DNA of 64,000 bases from Streptomyces sp. ERV7 (GTDB taxonomy: Bacteria > Actinomycetota > Actinomycetes > Streptomycetales > Streptomycetaceae). The stretch covers positions 1,260,001 through 1,324,000 of the forward strand of contig NZ_LYOY01000051.1 of the NCBI RefSeq assembly GCF_001653515.1, in the 5' to 3' direction. The notes beneath the pieces are model-generated. The model was not told the origin of the DNA. It saw only the letters and a program-made list of their open reading frames with translations, and searched no databases. Made by a program: the position numbers and the translations under genes. Of the stretch, positions 8,698-15,890 are shown one piece after another (the stretch's first letter is position 1; each line of letters opens with the position of its first letter).

Positions 8698-9350
8698 TGG
8701 AGGTACGCCCCCCCGCCCCGGAACCCGTACCGCTGCTGGTCGCCTGTGCGCTCACCATCGAGGAGCTGGCGCTGCGCAGCGGCGGCCGGGGCCGGGCGCC
8801 CGGGCAGGTGGTGACCGTGCTGCGCAGCGGCATGGGGCCCAGGGCCGCCGAGCGGGCCGTGCTGCGCGGCCTGGGCACGGCGACCAACCGGGAGGCGGCC
8901 GTGATCGCCTCCGGGTTCTGCGCCGGCCTCGCCCCCGGGATGCACCCCGGGGACCTGGTCGTCGCCGAAGAGACCCGCGACCCACGCGGCACGACTCCTT
9001 GCGTGGGTACGGAGGTGCTGGCCAAGGCGCTGAGCGCGGCGCTGCCCGGCCGCACCGTGCACACCGGTCCGCTCATCGGCTCCGACCACGTGGTCCGTGG
9101 CCACGAACGGGCCGAGCTGCGCGCGACCGGGGCGATCGCCGTGGACATGGAGTCCGCGGCGACGCTGTGGAGCGCCGTCGGGGCCGGAGAGCGTCCGGTT
9201 GCGGCCGTACGGGTGGTCGTGGACGCTCCAGAACATGAACTCGTCCGGATCGGCACGGTACGCGGTGGAATATCAGCTTTCCGTGTTCTTCGTGCCGTCC
9301 TTCCCGCTTTCTTTGAATGGCACCGTTCTTTGCCGCTCCCCAGGAGGTGA
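8697..9350 (+). CDS. hpnG: Adenosylhopane nucleosidase/phosphorylase HpnG
   Basis: Nucleoside phosphorylase-fold enzyme. HpnG removes adenine from adenosylhopane to give ribosylhopane on the way to bacteriohopanetetrol. The 217-residue protein has the family features SGFCAGLAPGMHPGDLVVAEE and the purine-site VDMESAATLW. ATG at 8697 overlaps the shc stop by one base; longer in-frame upstream starts lie inside shc and are not needed. The stop lies within the AGGAGGTGA that serves as ribosome-binding site of hpnH. Confidence 0.88.
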   Translation: MEVRPPAPEPVPLLVACALTIEELALRSGGRGRAPGQVVTVLRSGMGPRAAERAVLRGLGTATNREAAVIASGFCAGLAPGMHPGDLVVAEETRDPRGTTPCVGTEVLAKALSAALPGRTVHTGPLIGSDHVVRGHERAELRATGAIAVDMESAATLWSAVGAGERPVAAVRVVVDAPEHELVRIGTVRGGISAFRVLRAVLPAFFEWHRSLPLPRR

Positions 9351-9355
9351 GCCAG

Positions 9356-10378
9356 ATGGCCATGCCGCTTCGCCAGTCCATCAGGGTCGGGACCTATCTT
9401 TTTGAACAGAAGCTCCGCAGGCGTGAGAAGTTCCCGCTGATCGTCGAGCTGGAGCCGCTCTTCGCGTGCAATCTGAAGTGCGAGGGCTGCGGGAAGATCC
9501 AGCATCCGGCCGGGATCCTGAAGCAGCGCATGCCGGTCGCCCAGGCCGTGGGCGCCGTCCTGGAGTCGGGCGCCCCGATGGTCTCCATCGCGGGCGGCGA
9601 GCCCCTGATGCACCCTCAGATCGATGAGATCGTGCGGCAGTTGGTGGCGAAGAAGAAGTACGTCTTCCTCTGCACCAACGCCCTGCTGCTGCGCAAGAAG
9701 CTGGAGAAGTTCACCCCGTCCCCGTACTTCGCGTTCGCCGTGCACATCGACGGGCTGCGCGAGCGGCACGACGAGTCGGTGGCCAAGGAGGGCGTGTTCG
9801 ACGAGGCGGTGGCGGCGATCAAGGAGGCCAAGCGCCACGGCTTCCGGGTCACCACCAACTCCACGTTCTTCAACACCGACACCCCGCAGACGATCATCGA
9901 GGTGCTCAACTTCCTCAACGACGACCTCCAGGTCGACGAGATGATGATCTCGCCCGCGTACGCCTATGAGAAGGCGCCCGACCAGGAGCACTTCCTGGGC
10001 GTCGAGCAGACCCGCGAGCTCTTCAAGAAGGCGTTCTCCGGGGGCAACCGGCGGCGCTGGCGGCTCAACCACTCGCCGCTCTTCCTGGACTTCCTGGAGG
10101 GCAAGGCGGACTTCCCGTGCACGGCCTGGGCGATCCCCAACTACTCGCTCTTCGGCTGGCAGCGGCCCTGCTATCTGATGAGCGACGGGTACGTACCGAC
10201 GTACCGGCAGCTCGTCGAGGAGACCGACTGGGACAAGTACGGCCGGGGCAAGGACGACCGCTGCGCCAACTGCATGGCGCACTGCGGCTACGAGCCCACC
10301 GCCGTCCTCGCGACCATGGGGTCGCTCAAGGAGTCGCTGCGCGCGGTCCGCGAGACCGTGCAGGGAAACCGCGGGTGA
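9356..10378 (+). CDS. hpnH: Adenosylhopane synthase HpnH (radical SAM)
   Basis: Radical SAM enzyme that adds the 5'-deoxyadenosyl group of S-adenosylmethionine to hopene. The 340-residue protein has the cluster motif CNLKCEGC (CX3CX2C) near residue 40, followed by SIAGGEPL (the GGE SAM-binding motif). The C-terminal KDDRCANCMAHCGYEP is the cysteine-rich region seen in HpnH proteins. ATG at 9356 is preceded by AGGAGGTGA at 5 bases, which decides against an in-frame start 39 bases upstream. The next reading frame starts 4 bases after the stop, but it is the ispG remnant. Confidence 0.94.
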   Translation: MAMPLRQSIRVGTYLFEQKLRRREKFPLIVELEPLFACNLKCEGCGKIQHPAGILKQRMPVAQAVGAVLESGAPMVSIAGGEPLMHPQIDEIVRQLVAKKKYVFLCTNALLLRKKLEKFTPSPYFAFAVHIDGLRERHDESVAKEGVFDEAVAAIKEAKRHGFRVTTNSTFFNTDTPQTIIEVLNFLNDDLQVDEMMISPAYAYEKAPDQEHFLGVEQTRELFKKAFSGGNRRRWRLNHSPLFLDFLEGKADFPCTAWAIPNYSLFGWQRPCYLMSDGYVPTYRQLVEETDWDKYGRGKDDRCANCMAHCGYEPTAVLATMGSLKESLRAVRETVQGNRG

Positions 10379-10382
10379 CGTG

Positions 10383-10683
10383 ATGAGGACCGGAGAGCCC
10401 GTCTCCCTGGGCCTCCCCGCGCTGCCGGCCCGGCCGCCGGCGATGCGCCGCCCCTCGCGGCGCATCCAGGTCGGGTCGGTGGCGGTCGGCGGGGATGCCC
10501 CTGTCTCGGTGCAGTCGATGACGACGACGCGTACGTCGGACATCGGGGCGGGCAGCGGTCATCAAGACGGTGCCCGAGTCGAAGATCGTCGAGACCCTCA
10601 TCGAAGAGGCGATGAAGATCGCCGAGGAGATGGAGGGGGAGGGCGTCGCCTCCGGCGCCCCGAGCGTCACCGCGCGGGGCTGA
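10383..10683 (+). pseudogene. ispG: ispG remnant: internal deletion plus frameshift
   Basis: Two pieces of the 4-hydroxy-3-methylbut-2-enyl diphosphate synthase gene are joined here. The first, from ATG 10383 to about 10540, encodes the IspG N-terminus (RRIQVGSVAVGGDAPVSVQS). The second, from about 10558 to the TGA at 10681, encodes the IspG C-terminus (VIKTVPESKIVETLIEE) in another frame. Roughly 290 of the usual 380 or so residues, including the cluster cysteines, are missing. The position between hpnH and dxs is where Streptomyces hopanoid operons keep a second ispG. No functional product is possible, so the MEP step must be served by another ispG in the genome. Confidence 0.87.
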
Positions 10684-10727
10684 CCGGCACCACCGAGAGC
10701 TGAACGGGATCCGAAGGGGGCTCCAGC

Positions 10728-12635
10728 GTGACGATCTTGGAGAATGTTCGGGGGCCGCACGACCTGAAGGCGCTGGACGGCGCCGAACTCGCCGCGCTGT
10801 CCCAGGAGATCAGGGAGTTCCTGATCCACGCGGTGGCGCGCACCGGGGGCCATCTGGGGCCCAACCTGGGGGTGGTGGAGCTCTCCATCGCGCTCCACCG
10901 CACCTTCGACTCACCCATCGACCGCATCCTGTGGGACACCGGCCACCAGAGCTACGTACACAAACTGCTCACCGGGCGGCAGGACTTCTCGAAGCTGCGC
11001 TCCAAGGGCGGGCTCTCCGGCTACCCCTCGCGCGCCGAGTCCGAGCACGACGTCATCGAGAACTCGCACGCCTCGACCGTGCTCGGCTGGGCCGACGGCC
11101 TCGCCAAGGCCAACCAGGTACGCGGCAGGTCCGCCCATGTCGTCGCGGTCATCGGCGACGGCGCGCTCACCGGCGGCATGGCCTGGGAGGCGCTGAACAA
11201 CATCGCCGCCGCCAAGGACCGGCCCCTGATCATCGTCGTCAACGACAACGAGCGCTCCTACGGCCCGACCATCGGCGGCCTAGCCGACCACCTGGCCACC
11301 CTGCGCACCACCGACGGCTACGAGCGCTTCCTGGCCTGGGGCAAGCAGGTGCTCCAGCAGACGCCGGTGGTGGGGCGACCGCTGTACGAGTCGCTGCACG
11401 GCGCCAAGAAGGGGTTCAAGGACGCGTTCGCGCCGCAGGGGATGTTCGAGGACCTGGGGCTGAAGTACGTGGGGCCGATCGACGGCCACGACATCGAGGC
11501 CGTCGAGTCGGCGCTGCGGCGCGCCAAGCGCTTCCACGGCCCCGTCCTGGTGCACTGCCTCACCGAGAAGGGGCGCGGCTACCAGCCCGCCCTGGACGAC
11601 GAGGCCGACCGCTTCCACGCCGTCGGCGCGATGGACCCGCTGACCTGCGAACCGCTGACCCCGTCCAACGGCCCTTCCTGGACGTCGGTGTTCGGCAAGG
11701 AGCTGGCCGCCCTCGGCGAGGAGCGCGACGACATCGTGGCGATCACCGCCGCGATGCTCCACCCCACCGGGCTCACCGAGTTCGCCGCGCGCTTCCCCGA
11801 CCGGGTCTGGGACGTCGGGATCGCCGAGCAGCACGCCGCCGTCTCGGCGGCCGGGCTCGCCACCGGCGGGCTGCACCCGGTGGTCGCGGTCTACGCCACC
11901 TTCCTCAACCGCGCCTTCGACCAGGTCCTGATGGACGTCGCCCTCCACAGGTGCGGGGTCACCTTCGTCCTGGACCGGGCCGGGGTCACCGGGGTCGACG
12001 GCGCCTCGCACAACGGCATGTGGGACCTCTCCGTCCTCCAGGTCGTGCCCGGGCTGCGGATCGCCGCCCCGCGCGACGCCGCCCAGCTGCGGGCCCAGCT
12101 GCGCGAGGCGGTCGAGGTCGACGACGCGCCCACGGTGCTCCGCTTCCCCAAGGAGTCGGTCGGCCCGGACATCCCGGCGCTCGCCCGCGTCGGGGCCATG
12201 GACGTGCTGCGCCGGGACGAGGACGCCGAGGTGCTGCTCCTCGCGGTCGGGGTGCTCGCGCCCGTCTGCCTCCAGGCCGCCGACCTGCTCGCCGGGCGCG
12301 GCATCCGGTGCACGGTGGTCGACCCCCGCTGGGTCAAGCCCGTCGACGAGCAGCTGGCGCCGCTGGCGGAGCGGCACGCGCTGGTCGCGGTCGTGGAGGA
12401 CAACAGCCGTACCGGGGGCGTCGGCTGGGCCGTCGGGCAGGCGCTGCGGGACGCCGGGGTGGACACGCCGCTGCGCACCTTCGGCATCCCCGAGCAGTTC
12501 CTCGCGCACGCCAAGCGCGCCGAGGTCCTCGCCGACATCGGGCTCACCCCGGTGGAGATCGCGGGACGGATCAGCGCCGCGCTCGCGGCGCGCCAGGACG
12601 CCGCCGCGGCGGCCGAGAAGGAGAACGACGGATGA
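10728..12635 (+). CDS. dxs: 1-deoxy-D-xylulose-5-phosphate synthase
   Basis: Thiamine diphosphate-dependent first enzyme of the MEP isoprenoid pathway, condensing pyruvate with glyceraldehyde 3-phosphate. The 635-residue product has GGHLGPNLGVVEL near residue 40, the thiamine site GDGALTGGMAWEALNN near 145, and the transketolase pyrimidine domain with VWDVGIAEQHA near 365. GTG at 10728 is preceded by GAAGGGGG. The stop TGA overlaps the next ATG. Within the operon it would raise C5 precursor supply for hopanoid synthesis; a housekeeping copy elsewhere is likely but not visible. Confidence 0.95.
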   Translation: MTILENVRGPHDLKALDGAELAALSQEIREFLIHAVARTGGHLGPNLGVVELSIALHRTFDSPIDRILWDTGHQSYVHKLLTGRQDFSKLRSKGGLSGYPSRAESEHDVIENSHASTVLGWADGLAKANQVRGRSAHVVAVIGDGALTGGMAWEALNNIAAAKDRPLIIVVNDNERSYGPTIGGLADHLATLRTTDGYERFLAWGKQVLQQTPVVGRPLYESLHGAKKGFKDAFAPQGMFEDLGLKYVGPIDGHDIEAVESALRRAKRFHGPVLVHCLTEKGRGYQPALDDEADRFHAVGAMDPLTCEPLTPSNGPSWTSVFGKELAALGEERDDIVAITAAMLHPTGLTEFAARFPDRVWDVGIAEQHAAVSAAGLATGGLHPVVAVYATFLNRAFDQVLMDVALHRCGVTFVLDRAGVTGVDGASHNGMWDLSVLQVVPGLRIAAPRDAAQLRAQLREAVEVDDAPTVLRFPKESVGPDIPALARVGAMDVLRRDEDAEVLLLAVGVLAPVCLQAADLLAGRGIRCTVVDPRWVKPVDEQLAPLAERHALVAVVEDNSRTGGVGWAVGQALRDAGVDTPLRTFGIPEQFLAHAKRAEVLADIGLTPVEIAGRISAALAARQDAAAAAEKENDG

Positions 12636-14029
12636 CCGACGGCGGACCCTCGGGCTTCGACCTGGCCCGGCTCCTCGCCGAACGCGGCGGCGAGCGCTAC
12701 GAGCTGCACGCCAAGTACCTCAACCACCAGCTGCCGCGGATGCTGCACACCATCGGCTTCGACAAGGTCTACGAGCGGGCCGAGGGCGCGTACTTCTGGG
12801 ACGCGGACGGCCAGGACTACCTGGACATGCTCGCCGGGTTCGGGGTGATGGGCCTGGGCCGCCACCACCCCGTCGTGCGCAAGGCGCTCCACGACGTGCT
12901 CGACGCCTCGCTCGCCGACCTCACCCGCTTCGACTGCCAGCCGCTGCCCGGTCTGCTCGCCGAGAAGCTGCTCGCCCACAGCCCGCACCTGGACCGGGTG
13001 TTCTTCGGCAACAGCGGTACGGAGGCGGTGGAGACCGCCCTGAAGTTCGCCCGGTACGCCACCGGGAAGCCCAGGGTCCTGTACTGCTCCCACGCCTTCC
13101 ACGGGCTGACGACCGGCTCGCTCTCGGTCAACGGCGAGTCGGGCTTCCGCGACGGCTTCGCCCCGCTGCTGCCCGACACGGCGGTCCCGCTCGGCGATCT
13201 CGCCGCCCTGGAACGGGAGCTGAAGCGGGGCGACGTGGCCGCGCTGATCGTCGAGCCGATCCAGGGCAAGGGCGTCCACGAGGCGCCGCCCGGCTATCTG
13301 CTCGCCGCCCAGGAGCTGCTCCACCGGCACAAGGCGCTGCTCATCGCGGACGAGGTGCAGACCGGTCTCGGCCGGACCGGCGACTTCTACGCGTACCAGC
13401 ACGACAAGGGCGTCGAGCCGGACCTGGTCTGCGTCGCCAAGGCGCTCTCCGGCGGCTATGTGCCCGTCGGGGCGACCCTCGGCAAGGAGTGGATCTTCAA
13501 GAAGGTCTACTCGTCGATGGACCGGGTCCTGGTCCACTCCGCGAGCTTCGGCTCCAACGCCCAGGCGATGGCGGCGGGGCTCGCCGTGCTCGCGGTGATG
13601 GAGGACGAGGCCGTCGTCGCCAACGCGCGCGTCACCGGCGAGCTCCTGAGGTCCCGGCTCGCCGCGCTGGTCGACCGCTACGAGCTGCTGCACGACGTGC
13701 GCGGCCGAGGCCTGATGATCGGCATCGAGTTCGGCAAGCCCTCCTCGATCCGGCTGCGCGGGCGCTGGACCATGCTCCAGGCCGCCCGCAAGGGCCTCTT
13801 CGCGCAGATGGTCGTGGTGCCGCTGCTCCAGAAGCACCGCATCCTCACCCAGGTCTCCGGCGACCATCTTGAGGTCATCAAGCTGATCCCGCCACTGACG
13901 ATCGGCGAGCGCGAGGTGGACCGGTTCGTCGACGCCTTCACCGCCGTGATGGAGGACGCGCACGGCGGGGGAGGCCTGATGTGGGACTTCGGACGGACCC
14001 TGGTCAAGCAGGCGGTCGCCAACCGGTAG
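12632..14029 (+). CDS. hpnO: Class III aminotransferase (HpnO-like)
   Basis: Pyridoxal-phosphate enzyme at the end of the hopanoid operon. HpnO-type enzymes convert the hopane side chain to the 35-amino form (aminobacteriohopanetriol). The 465-residue protein shows the DEVQTGLGRTG signature and the Schiff-base lysine in CVAKALSGG, so it looks catalytically intact. ATG at 12632 overlaps the dxs stop (ATGA). The unusual C-terminal MWDFGRTLVKQAVANR extension is shared by HpnO proteins as far as I recall. The substrate is inferred from context; a generic acetylornithine-like aminotransferase is the alternative. A large inverted repeat follows 10 bases later. Confidence 0.85.
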   Translation: MTDGGPSGFDLARLLAERGGERYELHAKYLNHQLPRMLHTIGFDKVYERAEGAYFWDADGQDYLDMLAGFGVMGLGRHHPVVRKALHDVLDASLADLTRFDCQPLPGLLAEKLLAHSPHLDRVFFGNSGTEAVETALKFARYATGKPRVLYCSHAFHGLTTGSLSVNGESGFRDGFAPLLPDTAVPLGDLAALERELKRGDVAALIVEPIQGKGVHEAPPGYLLAAQELLHRHKALLIADEVQTGLGRTGDFYAYQHDKGVEPDLVCVAKALSGGYVPVGATLGKEWIFKKVYSSMDRVLVHSASFGSNAQAMAAGLAVLAVMEDEAVVANARVTGELLRSRLAALVDRYELLHDVRGRGLMIGIEFGKPSSIRLRGRWTMLQAARKGLFAQMVVVPLLQKHRILTQVSGDHLEVIKLIPPLTIGEREVDRFVDAFTAVMEDAHGGGGLMWDFGRTLVKQAVANR

Positions 14030-14039
14030 GCGGGTGTTT

Positions 14040-14074
14040 TTGCCTCTGGGGCAAAAAATTTGCCCCAGAGGCAA
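14040..14074 (+). promoter_or_regulatory. 16-bp perfect inverted repeat, terminator or XRE-cupin operator
   Basis: TTGCCTCTGGGGCAAA (14040-14055) and its exact complement (14059-14074) flank a 3-base loop. Each arm is itself a palindrome of the form TTGCC-N5-GGCAA. It could terminate the hopanoid operon, but it lacks a trailing T tract and lies only about 20 bases before the XRE-cupin gene. That fits an autoregulatory operator with two dyad sites at least as well. Confidence 0.6.
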
Positions 14075-14095
14075 GCCGCTGACTGAATGGAGTGC

Positions 14096-14704
14096 ATGAG
14101 CACTCCCGCCGAAGGCGCCGGGGAGCCGTCCGGCCCCGCGCTCCCCGATGTCGCCCCGCGCCTGCGCGACCTGCGGCGCCGCCGGGGCCTCACCCTGGAG
14201 GCCGCCGCCCCGCGGGCCGGTCTCTCACCGGCGCACCTCTCCCGGCTGGAGACGGGCGCCCGCCAGCCCTCGCTGCCGATGCTGCTCGCGCTCGCCCGTA
14301 CCTACGGTACGACGGTCTCCGAGCTGCTGGGCGAGATGCCGCCCGAGCGTGAACCCGTGATCCGGGGCGGCCGCGCCGAGCCCGCCGAGGCCGACGGCTG
14401 GACCTACCACCGCGCCGGCCACCCCGGCCGGGCCATGCAGGCCCTGCGCGTCGAGGTCCCGTACGGCACCCAGCGCGAGCTCGTCCGCGTCCACCCGGGC
14501 GAGGAGTGGCTGCACGTCCTGTCCGGGCGGCTGCGGCTCACCCTCGGCGACGCCACCCACGAACTCGACCCCGGTGACAGCGCGCACTTCGACTCGCTCA
14601 CCCCGCACCGGATCTCCGCCGTGTCGCACGGCGGGGCCGAGTTCCTGTTCGTCCACACCCTGCTCCAGAGCCCCGATCCGCATCCGCACCACCCGCACGG
14701 CTGA
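14096..14704 (+). CDS. XRE-family regulator with C-terminal cupin domain
   Basis: Predicted DNA-binding repressor with a small-molecule sensor. The 202-residue protein has a helix-turn-helix at about residues 20-75 (LRDLRRRRGLTLEAAAPRAG... SRLETGARQPSLPMLLALA). A cupin beta-barrel at about 130-195 (HPGEEWLHVLSGRLRLTLGD) ends in a histidine-rich tail. ATG at 14096 is preceded by GGAG; an ATG at 14087 would add three residues. The large inverted repeat just upstream is the natural candidate for its own operator. The DUF6126 gene starts 11 bases after the stop. The target pathway is not evident. Confidence 0.88.
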   Translation: MSTPAEGAGEPSGPALPDVAPRLRDLRRRRGLTLEAAAPRAGLSPAHLSRLETGARQPSLPMLLALARTYGTTVSELLGEMPPEREPVIRGGRAEPAEADGWTYHRAGHPGRAMQALRVEVPYGTQRELVRVHPGEEWLHVLSGRLRLTLGDATHELDPGDSAHFDSLTPHRISAVSHGGAEFLFVHTLLQSPDPHPHHPHG

Positions 14705-14715
14705 GAGGCACGAAC

Positions 14716-14862
14716 ATGTCGCAGAAATCCTCGGGACGGTCCGGAGCGAGCACCCAGGAGACGAAGTTCCCCCGGGGCCTGGTGATCCGGCTCTTCGCCT
14801 ATCTGATCGCGGGCCACATCTTCGCGGCCTTCCTCTATCTCCTGTTCACCGTCGGGAAGTGA
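14716..14862 (+). CDS. DUF6126 small membrane protein
   Basis: 48-residue protein with a charged N-terminus and one hydrophobic helix (VIRLFAYLIAGHIFAAFLYL) near the C-terminus. Short proteins of this pattern directly after XRE-cupin regulators in Streptomyces are assigned to DUF6126. ATG at 14716 follows GAGAGGCACGA. It is probably co-transcribed with the regulator. The function is unknown; a membrane partner of the regulator or its target transporter is conceivable but unsupported. Confidence 0.75.
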   Translation: MSQKSSGRSGASTQETKFPRGLVIRLFAYLIAGHIFAAFLYLLFTVGK

Positions 14863-14877
14863 CCGTCCGGAGGCCGG

Positions 14878-15693
14878 CTACGCCGCGTCCTCCACGAGGC
14901 GCTCGCGCAGCCGCTCGCGGGTCTCGGGGGAGAGCCCGAGGCCTTCGGAGAGGTAGCGCTCGGTGGTGCCCCAGGTCTCCTCGATCGTCTCGAAGGCCGC
15001 GTGCAGATAGCCGGCGCGGGCGTCGAAGAGGGGGTTGAGCAGCTCCACCACCTCGGCGCTCAGCCCGGCCGGGGAGCTGTCGCTGCGGTGCATCTTGTAG
15101 CGGCGGTGCGGGTCGTTGGACTTGAGGTAGTCGGCCTCGATGGCCTCCCGCTCCACACCCACCGCCAGCAGCGACACCGCGATGGACAGGCCCGCGCGGT
15201 CCTTGCCCGCCGCGCAGTGCATCAGGGCCGGGACGCTGTCCTCGGCGAGCGCGTGCAGCACCCGGCTGTGCTCGGCCGTGCGCTGCTGGATGATCGTCCG
15301 GTACGAGCGGGCCATCCGGTCGGCGCCCCGGCCGTCGGAGAGGACCGACCGCAGCTGGTTGATGTCGCCGTCGCGGACCATCTTCCAGAACTCGGCCCCG
15401 TCGGCGGGGTCCGTCAGCGGTATGTTCACGTTGCGTACCCCCGGCAGCTCCACGTCCGGCCCCTCCAGCCTCTGGTCCGCCGCGTTGCGGAAGTCGAAGA
15501 TGGTGTGCAGCCCGAGGGTGGCGAGGAAGGCCGCGTCCTGCTCGGTCGCGTGTGCCAGGTGGCCACTGCGGAAGAGCCGCCCGTGCCGCAGCCGGCGGCC
15601 GTCCACGGTCGGCAGTCCGCCCACATCACGGAAGTTGCGCACCCCGGAGAGCTCGGGTTCGGTCGAAGGGATCTGCGGAGTCTGCTGTGTCAC
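14878..15693 (-). CDS. Tyrosine-protein phosphatase (Y_phosphatase3 family)
   Basis: Cytoplasmic 271-residue phosphatase with the P-loop HCAAGKDRAG (Cys nucleophile, Arg phosphate ligand) in mid-protein. The N-terminal GVRNFRDVGG motif is characteristic of bacterial MptpB-like phosphatases. It converges on the DUF6126 gene, with 15 bases between stops, and diverges from the alpha-galactosidase gene. The 197-base divergent region holds both promoters but shows no obvious operator. The substrate could be phosphotyrosine or phosphoinositide; sequence alone does not decide. Confidence 0.88.
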   Translation of the reverse strand: MTQQTPQIPSTEPELSGVRNFRDVGGLPTVDGRRLRHGRLFRSGHLAHATEQDAAFLATLGLHTIFDFRNAADQRLEGPDVELPGVRNVNIPLTDPADGAEFWKMVRDGDINQLRSVLSDGRGADRMARSYRTIIQQRTAEHSRVLHALAEDSVPALMHCAAGKDRAGLSIAVSLLAVGVEREAIEADYLKSNDPHRRYKMHRSDSSPAGLSAEVVELLNPLFDARAGYLHAAFETIEETWGTTERYLSEGLGLSPETRERLRERLVEDAA

Positions 15694-15890
15694 GTTGGCT
15701 CCTGATGTGGTTCGAAAGAAAGATCACGCCGCCTCGATCCGACGATACGACATGGATTCCCGGGGCAATCATCTCGATGGCCCGACCGGAATGCGACCCC
15801 CGCGCACCCGTTGCCCTCACGGGTGCGCTGCCCCGATCCTGGTGCGGTTGTTCATGCCTGTGCGTACCTGTGCGGAACTGGGGAGTCGGG

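Noticed and set aside
12650..13980. Hopanoid aminotransferase suspected of lacking its lysine like the 47361 protein
   Set aside because: CVAKALSGG contains the expected lysine, so the enzyme looks active.
2113..14029. Hopanoid operon as a novel terpene antibiotic cluster
   Set aside because: Every recognised enzyme maps to known hopanoid biosynthesis; no tailoring oxygenases, PKS or NRPS genes are present.
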